This document shows positions 26,603 through 34,544 of a stretch of DNA of 51,065 nucleotides, piece after piece. This stretch comes from Mangrovicoccus sp. (GTDB taxonomy: Bacteria; Pseudomonadota; Alphaproteobacteria; Rhodobacterales; Rhodobacteraceae). Numbering within the stretch: the first letter of the stretch is position 1; every line of letters begins with the position of its first letter. Under the pieces are notes generated by a model. The model worked only from the letters and a program-made list of their open reading frames with translations, was not told the DNA's origin and did not search any database. Where the stretch lies: positions 1 to 51,065 of the forward strand of contig JAOXSB010000300.1 in NCBI GenBank assembly GCA_025800345.1, given 5' to 3'. A program made the translations under genes and the position numbers.

Positions 26603-26982
26603 GGGGCGGGCTCCTCGCGCCAGAGCTTTTGCGCCGCCCAGCCGCCCAGCATCGCAGCGCCAAGGCCAAAGGCAATTTCAAACGCCGGTGCAGTGAGGCC
26701 CAGCCAAAGCTGGGTTTGGCCCAGGCGGTAGATTTCGGCCATAAAGGCCGAAAAGGTCGAGAGCCCGCCGCAAAACCCCACGGCGCCCAGATGCAGCCAA
26801 TGGGGATGCAGGCGGCGGCGCTGAGCATAAAGCCCGCCCAGGATGAAACAGGCTAGTATATTAATGCCGAATGTGGCGGTCAAAAAGGGCAAGCCCGGCA
26901 GGCTGATGGAAAATGCCTCGCGCAGGATCGATCCCAACGCCCCGCCGGTAAATACCGCAAGATAGATGGCCAATTTTGACAC
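26599..26982 (-). CDS. crcB: Fluoride-specific ion channel, CrcB/FluC (first of pair)
   Basis: The 127-residue product has four TM helices and the Fluc blocks GGALGSILREAFS, TFGINILACFILG and GFCGGLSTFSAF. The start chosen is the GTG at 26982 (VSKLAIYL), preceded by AGGAAG; the frame stays open upstream to 27039, but that would add a basic non-hydrophobic stretch. It is 66 nt after the deaminase stop and overlaps the second channel gene, so the three are probably one operon. Confidence 0.9.
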   Translation of the reverse strand: MSKLAIYLAVFTGGALGSILREAFSISLPGLPFLTATFGINILACFILGGLYAQRRRLHPHWLHLGAVGFCGGLSTFSAFMAEIYRLGQTQLWLGLTAPAFEIAFGLGAAMLGGWAAQKLWREEPAP

Positions 26983-27048
26983 GCGCGCTCCGCTTCCTGG
27001 CTGCCTGCCCGGTCTTGGCCAGAACACGCGCTCTGTCAATTGCGCGGC

Positions 27049-27534
27049 TCAGCCGGTCCAGAACCCGTCATGCACTTTGGCGCTTTCCTCAGACAGCAAT
27101 GGGCCGACCACTTCGACCTTGCGTTGCCCTGCCGCAAAGACATTCTCGCAGGGCATATCCATGGTCAGGTTCTCCGGGTCCGGGCCGATCAGCTCTTTCA
27201 GGGCTTTCTCGCTCATCCCATGCACCACCCGGCCAACGCCGGTCCAATAGACTGACCCGGCGCACATGGCGCAGGGTTCGGCGCTGGTATACATGGTGCA
27301 GCCCGCGAGGAACTCCACGTCGTATTTCTTGGAGGCTTCGGTCATCAAATTGCGCTCTGCATGGCCGGTGCGATCGCCTTGGGTGCCGCAGGTATTCATG
27401 GCCTCTAGCAAAACTTCGCCATCAGGCCCGGCCAAAAGCGCACCAAAAGGGTGATCGCCGCGGGCGCGGGATTGTTCGGCCAGAGCGATTGTCCGGGTCA
27501 AAAGCGCCAAATCCATTTCTTTGGTGATTGCCAT
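27049..27534 (-). CDS. Nucleobase/nucleoside deaminase (CMP/dCMP-type zinc fold)
   Basis: The 161-residue product has the cytidine-deaminase-like zinc site H58-A-E60 (TGHAERN) and P87-C88-A-M-C91 (EPCAMC). Length and the segment SVYWTGVGRVVHGMSEKAL match the guanine/cytosine deaminase-like group rather than TadA, which is normally a separate housekeeping gene. It hydrolyses an exocyclic amino group of a free base; the base is not decidable. AAGGGGG precedes the ATG at 27534; upstream open frame is ignored. It is divergent from the importer/amidohydrolase operon, sharing a 263-nt control region. Confidence 0.88.
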   Translation of the reverse strand: MAITKEMDLALLTRTIALAEQSRARGDHPFGALLAGPDGEVLLEAMNTCGTQGDRTGHAERNLMTEASKKYDVEFLAGCTMYTSAEPCAMCAGSVYWTGVGRVVHGMSEKALKELIGPDPENLTMDMPCENVFAAGQRKVEVVGPLLSEESAKVHDGFWTG

Positions 27535-27609
27535 GCTGGGCCCCCTTTCATGCCTATCTTTGGGCTGGCCCATGGGCGGGCATGGGGCAATCGCGGTGGG
27601 GCCTGGGCC

Positions 27610-27617
27610 TGTATACA
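27610..27617. promoter_or_regulatory. Palindrome TGTATACA in the divergent control region
   Basis: A perfect 8-bp palindrome lies 75 nt upstream of the deaminase and 180 nt upstream of the binding-protein gene. TGTATACA cores are typical of FCD-class GntR operators. No GntR gene is in the window, so the regulator would be elsewhere. Confidence 0.35.
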
Positions 27618-27797
27618 TTTCAAAATACGATGAAGCATGTCTCACATTCTTGAGGCATTGCATGTTTTCTGGGCGCTTTGGCCCGTTTGCCTTGGATGGT
27701 TTGACCCGATGCGTGACAGAGCCAAAGGGCACGGCCTTTTCTGGGAATGTGGCGCGCTGGGGGGCGGGCCCTGCATTCGCGATAAAAGGAGATGCAG

Positions 27798-28802
27798 ATG
27801 CGTAAGAGTTTGAGCACATCCCTGGGCCTGGCGGGTTTGGCCGTGGGCGCGGTTTTTGGGGCCAGCGGGGCGTGGGCCGCCGATAAGGTGACTTATCAGC
27901 TTGATTGGCTGCCCGGCGGGGATAAGGCCCCGATCTATATTTGCATCCAAGAGGGGTTTTGCGCTGAGGCAGGGATTGAAGTGACGATCGAGCCGGGGCG
28001 CGGCTCGTCCGAGGCGATCACCAAATTGGCCACTGGCAGCTCTGATATCGGCTCGGCGGGCCTTGGGGCGTTGATGGCGGCCAAAGCCACCGAAGGCGTG
28101 CCCGTCACCGCGGTGATGTCGATTTTCAACACCGGCCCACATGCGTTCTATACCACGTCTGAGACGGGGATTGCCGCCCTGAGCGATGTGAAAGGCAAGA
28201 AAATCGCAACCTCGCCTTTCACCGCCTCGAATGTGTATCTGCCGCTGGTGTTGGCCGATAATGGCATGTCCGAAGGTGATATCGAGCTGACCAAAGCCGA
28301 TCCTGGCGCGCTTGGCCCGATGCTGATGACCGGCCGCCAAGATGCGATCATCGCTTGGCTCACGGATGTGTCGCGCTATACCGGCCAGGCCGAAGAAGCA
28401 GGCAAAGAGATCGTCGTGTTGCCTTGGGCCGATGCTGGTTTGGTGATGTATTCCGCCGCGCTGGTGGCCAGCGATAGTTTCCTGGCCGAGCGTCCAGAGG
28501 TGGCCCAACGTTTTGTGGCGGCGTTCAAGAAATCCATCGAATTTGCCCAGGCCAATCCCGAAAAAGCGGGCGCTGCTGTGGCCGCGATGGTGCCTGAGAT
28601 CAGCGCCGAGAATGTCACCGCCTCTTGGCTCGATGCCTCCAAGCTGGTTTTCAATGACATCACCGAGACCGACGGGCTGGGCGTGTTTGAACCGGGCCGG
28701 TTGGCGGCCACTTGGGATCGTGTTGCGGCGGCCCAGGGGCTTGATCCGGCCGCATTGGATCCTGAAGGTTTGATCACGCGCGATTTCCTACCTGCGGAGT
28801 GA
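27798..28802 (+). CDS. NMT1/THI5-type periplasmic substrate-binding protein
   Basis: The 334-residue product has a Sec signal peptide (to about residue 27, GAWAA) and the NMT1/ThiY-like fold with opening VTYQLDWLPGGDKAPIYICIQEGFCAEAG and the conserved pocket stretch GSSEAITKLATGSSDIGSAGL. Known members bind hydroxymethyl- or formylamino-pyrimidines, riboflavin, or related small heterocycles. AAAGGAG 6 nt before the second ATG makes 27798 the start. It heads an operon with ATPase and permease genes and catabolic enzymes, suggesting that the ligand is a nitrogen heterocycle used as nutrient. Confidence 0.9.
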   Translation: MRKSLSTSLGLAGLAVGAVFGASGAWAADKVTYQLDWLPGGDKAPIYICIQEGFCAEAGIEVTIEPGRGSSEAITKLATGSSDIGSAGLGALMAAKATEGVPVTAVMSIFNTGPHAFYTTSETGIAALSDVKGKKIATSPFTASNVYLPLVLADNGMSEGDIELTKADPGALGPMLMTGRQDAIIAWLTDVSRYTGQAEEAGKEIVVLPWADAGLVMYSAALVASDSFLAERPEVAQRFVAAFKKSIEFAQANPEKAGAAVAAMVPEISAENVTASWLDASKLVFNDITETDGLGVFEPGRLAATWDRVAAAQGLDPAALDPEGLITRDFLPAE

Positions 28803-28808
28803 TCCGCT

Positions 28809-29585
28809 TTGGCCAAGGAACATGCCATTGAGTTTGCCGGTGTCGGGCAGCGCTTTGACACGGATACCGGCCCTTTGCAGGCGCTCAGCGATGTTTCGCT
28901 GAGAGTGGCGCAGCATGAATTTGTGGCAGTGCTCGGGCCGTCGGGCTGCGGCAAATCCACTTTGCTGCGCCTGACAGCGGGGCTGCTGCGCGCCAGTGAA
29001 GGCGCGGTGCAGGTCTTTGGCATGCCCGTGACCCGCCCGCGCGATGACATTGGCATTGTGTTCCAACAGGCCACTTTGCTGCCCTGGGCTAATATCGAAG
29101 ACAATGTGCTGTTTCCCGCCAAGCACATGCGCGGGCGCGTGCGCGCTGAGGATCGCGCGCGGGCCCGCGAGATTATCGAAACCGTTGGGCTGGCGGGGTT
29201 TGAAACCCGTTTTCCCGGCGAGCTCTCCGGCGGGATGCAACAGCGGGTGGGGATCGCTCGGGCACTGTTTCTCAACCCTGATATTTTGCTCATGGACGAG
29301 CCGTTTTCGGCCCTGGACGCGCTGACCCGCGATGCGATGGGCTATGAGCTGCTGCGGCTGTGGCAGGCCAGTCCGAAAACCGTGCTGTTCATCACCCATT
29401 CCATTCCCGAAGCGGTGCTGCTGGCCGACCGGATTTTGGTGATGAGCGCCCGGCCCGGTCAGGTGGTTGCTGATTACACCGTGCCGTTGCCGCGCCCGCG
29501 CGATGAGCATTCTTTGCGCGCCCCGGAAATCCAAGATTTCATGGGCGAGCTGCGCGGGCTGTTGATCAAGAAAGAACCAGCGTGA
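28809..29585 (+). CDS. ABC transporter ATP-binding protein (NMT1-type importer)
   Basis: The 258-residue product is a compact SsuB/TauB/ThiZ-type ATPase: Walker A GPSGCGKST, Q-loop QQATLLPW, signature LSGGMQQR, Walker B ILLMDEP, switch THSIPEAVL. It begins with TTG (MAKEHAIEF), preceded by GGAG at 8 nt, and no in-frame ATG occurs near the start. It sits 6 nt after the binding-protein stop and overlaps the permease gene. Confidence 0.94.
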   Translation: MAKEHAIEFAGVGQRFDTDTGPLQALSDVSLRVAQHEFVAVLGPSGCGKSTLLRLTAGLLRASEGAVQVFGMPVTRPRDDIGIVFQQATLLPWANIEDNVLFPAKHMRGRVRAEDRARAREIIETVGLAGFETRFPGELSGGMQQRVGIARALFLNPDILLMDEPFSALDALTRDAMGYELLRLWQASPKTVLFITHSIPEAVLLADRILVMSARPGQVVADYTVPLPRPRDEHSLRAPEIQDFMGELRGLLIKKEPA

Positions 29586-30385
29586 TGGCAAAACTGGACC
29601 CAGCCGATGGTTTTATGGCGCGGCTTTTGCGCTGGCCGCCCGCTTTGCCGGGGCTGACATTTCTAGCGCTGTTGTTGATTTGGGAATTCGGCACCCGGAT
29701 CTTTGCGGTGCCTGCCTATATCCTGCCCGCGCCGAGCCGGATTGTGCAAGGGTTCGAGGCGGTGCCGGCCAGCCGCTGGTTGGAACATATCTGGGCCACA
29801 TTGCGCGTGGCGCTTATGGGCTATGGGGCGGCGATTGCCATCTCGTTGCCTATTGCCATTGGTCTGGCCAAATCGCGTTTGCTCAGCCGGGCGCTTTACC
29901 CGTTATTGGTGGTGATCCAATCGGTGCCCGTGGTGGCGGTGGCGCCGATCATCATCGTGATTTTGGGCACCGATGATGCCCCGCGGATTGTGATCACCTT
30001 TATGATCTCTTTCTTCCCACTGGTGGTGTCGATGACCACCGGGCTCATGGCCACGCCGCCCGAGCTGATCGAGCTGTCGCAATCCTTGCGCGCGCCCCTG
30101 CGCCGAGAGATCACTCAAATCCGCTTGCCCTATGCCACGCCTTATATTTTCTCAGGGCTCAAAATCTCGATCACTTTGGCGGTGATTGGCGCGGTGGTGG
30201 CCGAGTTCGTCGCGGCAGAGAAGGGCCTTGGCTATTTCATCCAATTCTCCACCTCGATGTTCCGACTGCCTCAGGCTTGGGCGGGGCTGTTGGTGCTGGT
30301 GGCCATGTCGTTGATCCTGTTTCAAGCGGTGTCGCTGATCCAGCGGGTGTTTTACCCCTGGTCTTTGCCTAAGGGGGAGAGATGA
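29585..30385 (+). CDS. ABC transporter permease (NMT1-type importer)
   Basis: The 266-residue product has six TM helices and the permease loop ELIELSQSLRAPLRREITQIRLPYATPYI, of the SsuC/TauC/ThiX group. Its ATG shares the final A of the ATPase stop (TGATG); a GTG one codon earlier is possible. Its own stop overlaps the amidohydrolase start (ATGA), so import and catabolism are translationally coupled. Confidence 0.94.
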   Translation: MAKLDPADGFMARLLRWPPALPGLTFLALLLIWEFGTRIFAVPAYILPAPSRIVQGFEAVPASRWLEHIWATLRVALMGYGAAIAISLPIAIGLAKSRLLSRALYPLLVVIQSVPVVAVAPIIIVILGTDDAPRIVITFMISFFPLVVSMTTGLMATPPELIELSQSLRAPLRREITQIRLPYATPYIFSGLKISITLAVIGAVVAEFVAAEKGLGYFIQFSTSMFRLPQAWAGLLVLVAMSLILFQAVSLIQRVFYPWSLPKGER

Positions 30386-31770
30386 GCGATTTTCTCATCA
30401 CCAATATCGCTTATGGGCTGACAGGCGATGCGGCGGGCAGCCGGTTTTCCGGTGCGCTGCGGGTGCGCGATGGGATCATTGCCGAGATCGGCGATCTGGT
30501 GCCGCAGCCGGGGGAACGGCGGGTGGATGCAAGCGGCGCGGTGGTCACACCGGGCTTGGTGAATACCCATCACCATCTGTTTCAATCGCTGCTCAAAGCG
30601 GTGCCCGATGGCATCAATGAAGGGCTCGATATCTGGCTGCAAAAAGTGCCCTATGCTTATTGGCCCTTTATCGATGAAGAAGCGCTGCGCGTGGCCGCGC
30701 GGGTGGGGCTGGCCGAGCTGGCCTTAAGCGGGGCGACCACGGTTTGTGATCACCATTATCTATATGCGCCGGAATATGAGTATGATCCAAGCGCGGCGCT
30801 GTTTGAAGAGGCGGCGCAGTTCGGTCTGCGCTTTGTGCTGGCGCGCGGGGGCAATACCAAAGGGCGCTCTTATTTCGATGATCCCAGCTTGCCGCCCGCC
30901 TTCAAAGAACCAGCCCAGGATTTTCTTGATGATGTGGCCCGGGCGGCGGGGCGTTGGCATGATCCCAGTCCTTTGGCCATGACCCGCATGGCCATGGCGC
31001 CGACCACGCCGATTTTTAATCTTGAGCCCGATGAAGTGCCGCTTTTTGCTGAGGCGGCGCGGGATTTGGGGCTGCGGCTGCACTCGCATCTGTCGGAAAA
31101 CCAGACCTATGTGCGCTATACGCTAGAAAATTATGGGATGCGCCCTGTGCCCTGGCTGGCTGCCCAAGGCTGGACCGGACCGGATATTTGGTTTGCCCAT
31201 CTGGTCGAGCTTGACCCAGGCGAGATCGCCCATCTGGCCGAGACGGGCACCGCTATGGCCCATTGCACCCAAGCCAATGCGCGGCTGGGATCTGGTATTG
31301 CGCCTGCAGATGGGCTGCACCGGGCCGGGGGCATTGTGTCGATTGGGGTGGATGGCGCCGGGGCCAATGAGGCCGCAGATATGGGCGCGGCCATGTATAG
31401 TGCCTTTACCACCCATCGCGCCGCCAAGGGCGTGCAAGCGGTGCAGGCGGAAACCGTGCTCCATTGGGCCAGCGCTGGCGGGGCCAAAGCGCTGGGCTAT
31501 GATCAGATCGGGCGCATTGCGCCGGGGATGGGCGCGGATATCGCGATTTTCGATATTTCCCACCCGCGCAATATGGGGCTGCAAGATCCGGCCTTGGCCC
31601 CGATTATCACCGGTGCCGCCACCTGCCGGGACAGTTTCGTGGGCGGCAAGCCCGTGGTGCAAAATGGCGCAATCGCCGGGCTGGATTTGGGTGATTTGGG
31701 CCGCGAGGCCGCCGAGATCACCGCCCGGTTGGCGGCGCAGAGACGATCCGCAATTCTCCAACGGGAGTAG
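30382..31770 (+). CDS. Amidohydrolase, 8-oxoguanine/triazine deaminase-like
   Basis: The 462-residue product belongs to the metal-dependent amidohydrolase superfamily. Metal and catalytic residues: H63 and H65 in NTHHHLFQ, H236 and E239 in HSHLSEN, H273, and D324 in GVDGAGANE. This set (HxH, His, His-x-x-Glu, Asp) is that of the AtzA/TrzN/8-oxoguanine deaminase group, which deaminates purines, pterins or s-triazines. AAGGGGGAG precedes the ATG. It is downstream of the importer and upstream of two oxygenases. An aromatic-heterocycle substrate is the reasonable reading; the precise compound is open. Confidence 0.87.
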   Translation: MSDFLITNIAYGLTGDAAGSRFSGALRVRDGIIAEIGDLVPQPGERRVDASGAVVTPGLVNTHHHLFQSLLKAVPDGINEGLDIWLQKVPYAYWPFIDEEALRVAARVGLAELALSGATTVCDHHYLYAPEYEYDPSAALFEEAAQFGLRFVLARGGNTKGRSYFDDPSLPPAFKEPAQDFLDDVARAAGRWHDPSPLAMTRMAMAPTTPIFNLEPDEVPLFAEAARDLGLRLHSHLSENQTYVRYTLENYGMRPVPWLAAQGWTGPDIWFAHLVELDPGEIAHLAETGTAMAHCTQANARLGSGIAPADGLHRAGGIVSIGVDGAGANEAADMGAAMYSAFTTHRAAKGVQAVQAETVLHWASAGGAKALGYDQIGRIAPGMGADIAIFDISHPRNMGLQDPALAPIITGAATCRDSFVGGKPVVQNGAIAGLDLGDLGREAAEITARLAAQRRSAILQRE

Positions 31771-31829
31771 AAGCTGGCAACGCCGCTTGCGGCGTGGGTC
31801 ATTGCTCCACCAACCCGAAAGGATTGACC

Positions 31830-32819
31830 ATGACAGACACGCAGACCCTGGCCGAATTGGAGCAGGAAAAACAAATCGGCGGCTATGGCGATGAAATCGC
31901 CCGTGACATCCCGCAGATCGACATGTCTGATTTCTTCAACCGCAAGGCTGAGATTACAGAGGCGCTTTGGACCGCCGCCACCGAGATCGGGTTTTTCCAA
32001 CTGATCCATCATGGCATCCCGCAAGAGCTTACGGATGAAGCTTTTGCCATGTCTGCGGGGTTTTTCGATCTGCCCGAAGGTGTCAAAGAGCAATATCCGC
32101 TGAAACCGGGCACCAATTCCGGCTGGGAATATATGGCCCAGGTGCGCCCTTCGACCGGGACGGCAGATCGCAAGGAAAGCTATCAGATCACCTTGCCGCG
32201 CATGGGGCGGCTCTGGCCCAGCGGCGCAGAGCTGCAAGGGTTCAAAGCCACCATGCTGGCCTTTGAACGCCATAATTGGGCTTTGGCCACCAAAGTGCTG
32301 TCTTGCTTTGCTGATAAGCTCGGCTTTGCCCCGGACACCTTTACCGAAGCCCATGATCCGCAATCGCCTGAATACCAATCCACCCTGCGCTTGATCCATT
32401 ATCTGGGTATGGAAGATGCCAAGCCGGAGGATTTCAAATTCTGGCGCGCCGGGGCGCATACGGATTTTGATTGCCTGACCTTGTTGCATCAAAAGGCCGG
32501 GCAGGGCGGGCTTCAAGTGTGCCCGGGTAAAGATGCTAAGGGCCGGGCCACCGCGTGGACCGATGTGCCGCCGCTTGGGGGGGTGGTGACCTGCAATATC
32601 GGCGATATGCTCATGCGTTGGTCCGATGATCGGCTGCTGTCCAATCTGCACCGGGTGCGCATGCCCAAGCCCGAGGAATATCTCGGCCCGCGCTATTCCA
32701 TCGCCTATTTCGCCCAGGCCAATAAAGACGTGTTGCTGGAAGGGCCCGAGGGCAAATACGAGCCCATGACCGCCCATGATTACATTCAGATGCGGTTGCG
32801 GGCGAATTTCGACAAATGA
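31830..32819 (+). CDS. 2-oxoglutarate/Fe(II) oxygenase, isopenicillin-N-synthase-like (first)
   Basis: The 329-residue product has the N-terminal DIOX_N-type segment (IPQIDMSDFF ... GFFQLIHHGIP) and a jelly-roll with the iron triad H210, D212 and H274, plus 2-oxoglutarate-binding R288 in RYS. The frame opens at 31794, but AAAGGA 6 nt before the ATG at 31830 fixes the start. The stop overlaps the next oxygenase gene (ATGA). Family members hydroxylate or demethylate small molecules, including the thymine methyl group in fungal thymine-7-hydroxylase. Confidence 0.92.
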   Translation: MTDTQTLAELEQEKQIGGYGDEIARDIPQIDMSDFFNRKAEITEALWTAATEIGFFQLIHHGIPQELTDEAFAMSAGFFDLPEGVKEQYPLKPGTNSGWEYMAQVRPSTGTADRKESYQITLPRMGRLWPSGAELQGFKATMLAFERHNWALATKVLSCFADKLGFAPDTFTEAHDPQSPEYQSTLRLIHYLGMEDAKPEDFKFWRAGAHTDFDCLTLLHQKAGQGGLQVCPGKDAKGRATAWTDVPPLGGVVTCNIGDMLMRWSDDRLLSNLHRVRMPKPEEYLGPRYSIAYFAQANKDVLLEGPEGKYEPMTAHDYIQMRLRANFDK

Positions 32820-33766
32820 GTTTGCCGGTTATTGATATCTCGGGCCTGGCCAGTTCGGACCCCGCCGCGCGCCGCGCGGTGGGGGCAGAGCTGCGGGCGG
32901 CCTGTTTAGAGCATGGGTTTTTCTACATGACCGGTCATGGGGTGCCCCCGGCGCTGATCGATGCGGTGATGGGGCAAAGCAAAGCATTGTTTGATTTGCC
33001 GCTGGCGGCGAAAATGGCGGTGGAGAAATCTCAATCCCCCAGCAATCGCGGCTATGAGGTGATCGGTGGGCAAACCTTGCAGCCCGGGGCGCTGCCCGAT
33101 CGCAAAGAGGGCTATTATATCGCCGAGGAAATTGGCCCGGGTGATCCCCGCTTTGGACGGTTTAATCAGGGGGCCAATCTATGGCCGCGGGATCTGCCAG
33201 GCTTTCGCCCGGTGATGATGGGCTATTTCGCAGCGCTCAGCACTGTGGGCGAGGCCTTGATGCGGGGCATCGCCTTGTCCTTGGAGCTGGAGGAAGAGGC
33301 CTTTGCGGGGTTCTCGGCCCAGCCATTGGCTACATTGCGATTGCTACATTATCCGCCCGCGCGCCCGGACACGCCCGAGGAAATGGGGGCTGGGGCGCAT
33401 ACGGATTTCGGCGGTCTGACCTTGTTGCTGCAAGATGAGGTGGGCGGGCTGCAAGTGCGCCAAGGGGATCGCTGGATTGATGCACCGCCAATCCCTGGGG
33501 CCTATGTGGTCAATCTGGGCGATATGATCGCGCGCTGGACCAATGATCGCTATAAATCCACCTTGCACCGGGTGATTAACCTCTCTGGGCGCGAGCGCTA
33601 CTCCGTGCCGTTTTTCTTCACCGGCAATCCTGATTTCGAGGTTGCTTGCATCCCCACCTGTCTGGCTGCGGGGGAGGCGGCGAAATACCCGCCCATCAAG
33701 GTCGAGGATCACCTGCGGGCGATGTATGATCTGACCTATGGGGCCAAAGATGCCGCTGGGGCCTGA
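32816..33766 (+). CDS. 2-oxoglutarate/Fe(II) oxygenase, isopenicillin-N-synthase-like (second)
   Basis: The 316-residue product is a second, divergent member of the same family: LPVIDISGL at the N-terminus, iron ligands H195, D197 and H251, and R261 in RYS. It differs markedly from the preceding protein, so the pair is not a recent duplication and may act on successive steps. It overlaps its neighbours at both ends, showing tight coupling. Confidence 0.92.
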   Translation: MSLPVIDISGLASSDPAARRAVGAELRAACLEHGFFYMTGHGVPPALIDAVMGQSKALFDLPLAAKMAVEKSQSPSNRGYEVIGGQTLQPGALPDRKEGYYIAEEIGPGDPRFGRFNQGANLWPRDLPGFRPVMMGYFAALSTVGEALMRGIALSLELEEEAFAGFSAQPLATLRLLHYPPARPDTPEEMGAGAHTDFGGLTLLLQDEVGGLQVRQGDRWIDAPPIPGAYVVNLGDMIARWTNDRYKSTLHRVINLSGRERYSVPFFFTGNPDFEVACIPTCLAAGEAAKYPPIKVEDHLRAMYDLTYGAKDAAGA

Positions 33767-34490
33767 GCGGATCATATTGATCCATGGGGCCTGGGCGGGC
33801 GGCTGGGTTTGGGAAGAGCTTGCGCCTCGGCTGGAGGCGCTTGGTCATGAGGTGCAAATCTTAGAGTTGCCGGGCAATGGGCATCACCCGATCCCGCCGG
33901 GTGATGTTTGCCAGCAGGATTATTTGGACGCCTTGGACCAAGCGATTATGGACAGCCCTGGCCCTGTGACATTGGTTGGGCATTCCGGGGGCGGCATGTT
34001 GGTGACCGCCGGGGCCGCGCGCTATCCGCAAAAGGTCCGTCATGGGGTGTGGATCGCAGGGATGTTGCTGCCCAATGGTGAAAGCTTTGATCAGATCATG
34101 GCGCAGGTCGGAGCCGAAGGGCAGGGGGTAACCCCCCATGTGCGCCCTTGCCTGGAGGGCGCGGCAAGCGAAGTGCCCCCGCAAGCAGCGATAGAGTTTT
34201 TCTTTCACGATCTGCCCGCAGACAAGGCCCGCGCGGCGGCGCGTAAACTGACCCCTCAGCCTGTGGCCGGGCGGCGTATCCCGGTGCAGGTGGGGCCGGA
34301 ATTCGCGGCTCTGCCCAAGCTATATGTGATGGCGCTTGAGGATCGCTCGGTTCTGCCTGCGGCGCAGCAAGCCATGTGTGCCGGGCAAGAGCAGCTGGAG
34401 ATTTTTCATTTGCCTGGCGGGCATGTGCCGCAGATCACCCATGGGGCGGCTTTGGCGGAAAAACTGCACCATTGGTTGAGCCTGGCCTAG
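33738..34490 (+). CDS. Alpha/beta hydrolase (esterase/salicylate-hydrolase-like)
   Basis: The 250-residue product has the alpha/beta-hydrolase fold: oxyanion-hole HGAWAGGWVWEE near residue 16, nucleophile elbow GHSGGG, an acid in ALEDRS and a final His in PGGHVPQITHG. It resembles the plant-esterase/hydroxynitrile-lyase-like subgroup. ATG at 33750 is an equally good start; both overlap the oxygenase gene. As last gene of the operon it may hydrolyse a ring-opened or acylated intermediate; no specific reaction is claimed. Confidence 0.88.
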   Translation: MGPKMPLGPERIILIHGAWAGGWVWEELAPRLEALGHEVQILELPGNGHHPIPPGDVCQQDYLDALDQAIMDSPGPVTLVGHSGGGMLVTAGAARYPQKVRHGVWIAGMLLPNGESFDQIMAQVGAEGQGVTPHVRPCLEGAASEVPPQAAIEFFFHDLPADKARAAARKLTPQPVAGRRIPVQVGPEFAALPKLYVMALEDRSVLPAAQQAMCAGQEQLEIFHLPGGHVPQITHGAALAEKLHHWLSLA

Positions 34491-34544
34491 CGCATTCAAG
34501 CGATCGCGCAGTAAGCTTTGGCAAAGCCATGCGAGGCGAAGCCC

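Noticed and set aside
26983-27048. Fluoride riboswitch upstream of the crcB pair
   Set aside because: The 66-nt gap to the deaminase is too short and shows no recognisable crcB-motif pseudoknot.
27642-28508. Minus-strand 288-codon frame opposite the NMT1-type binding protein
   Set aside because: No family features; the plus-strand protein has signal peptide and fold motifs.
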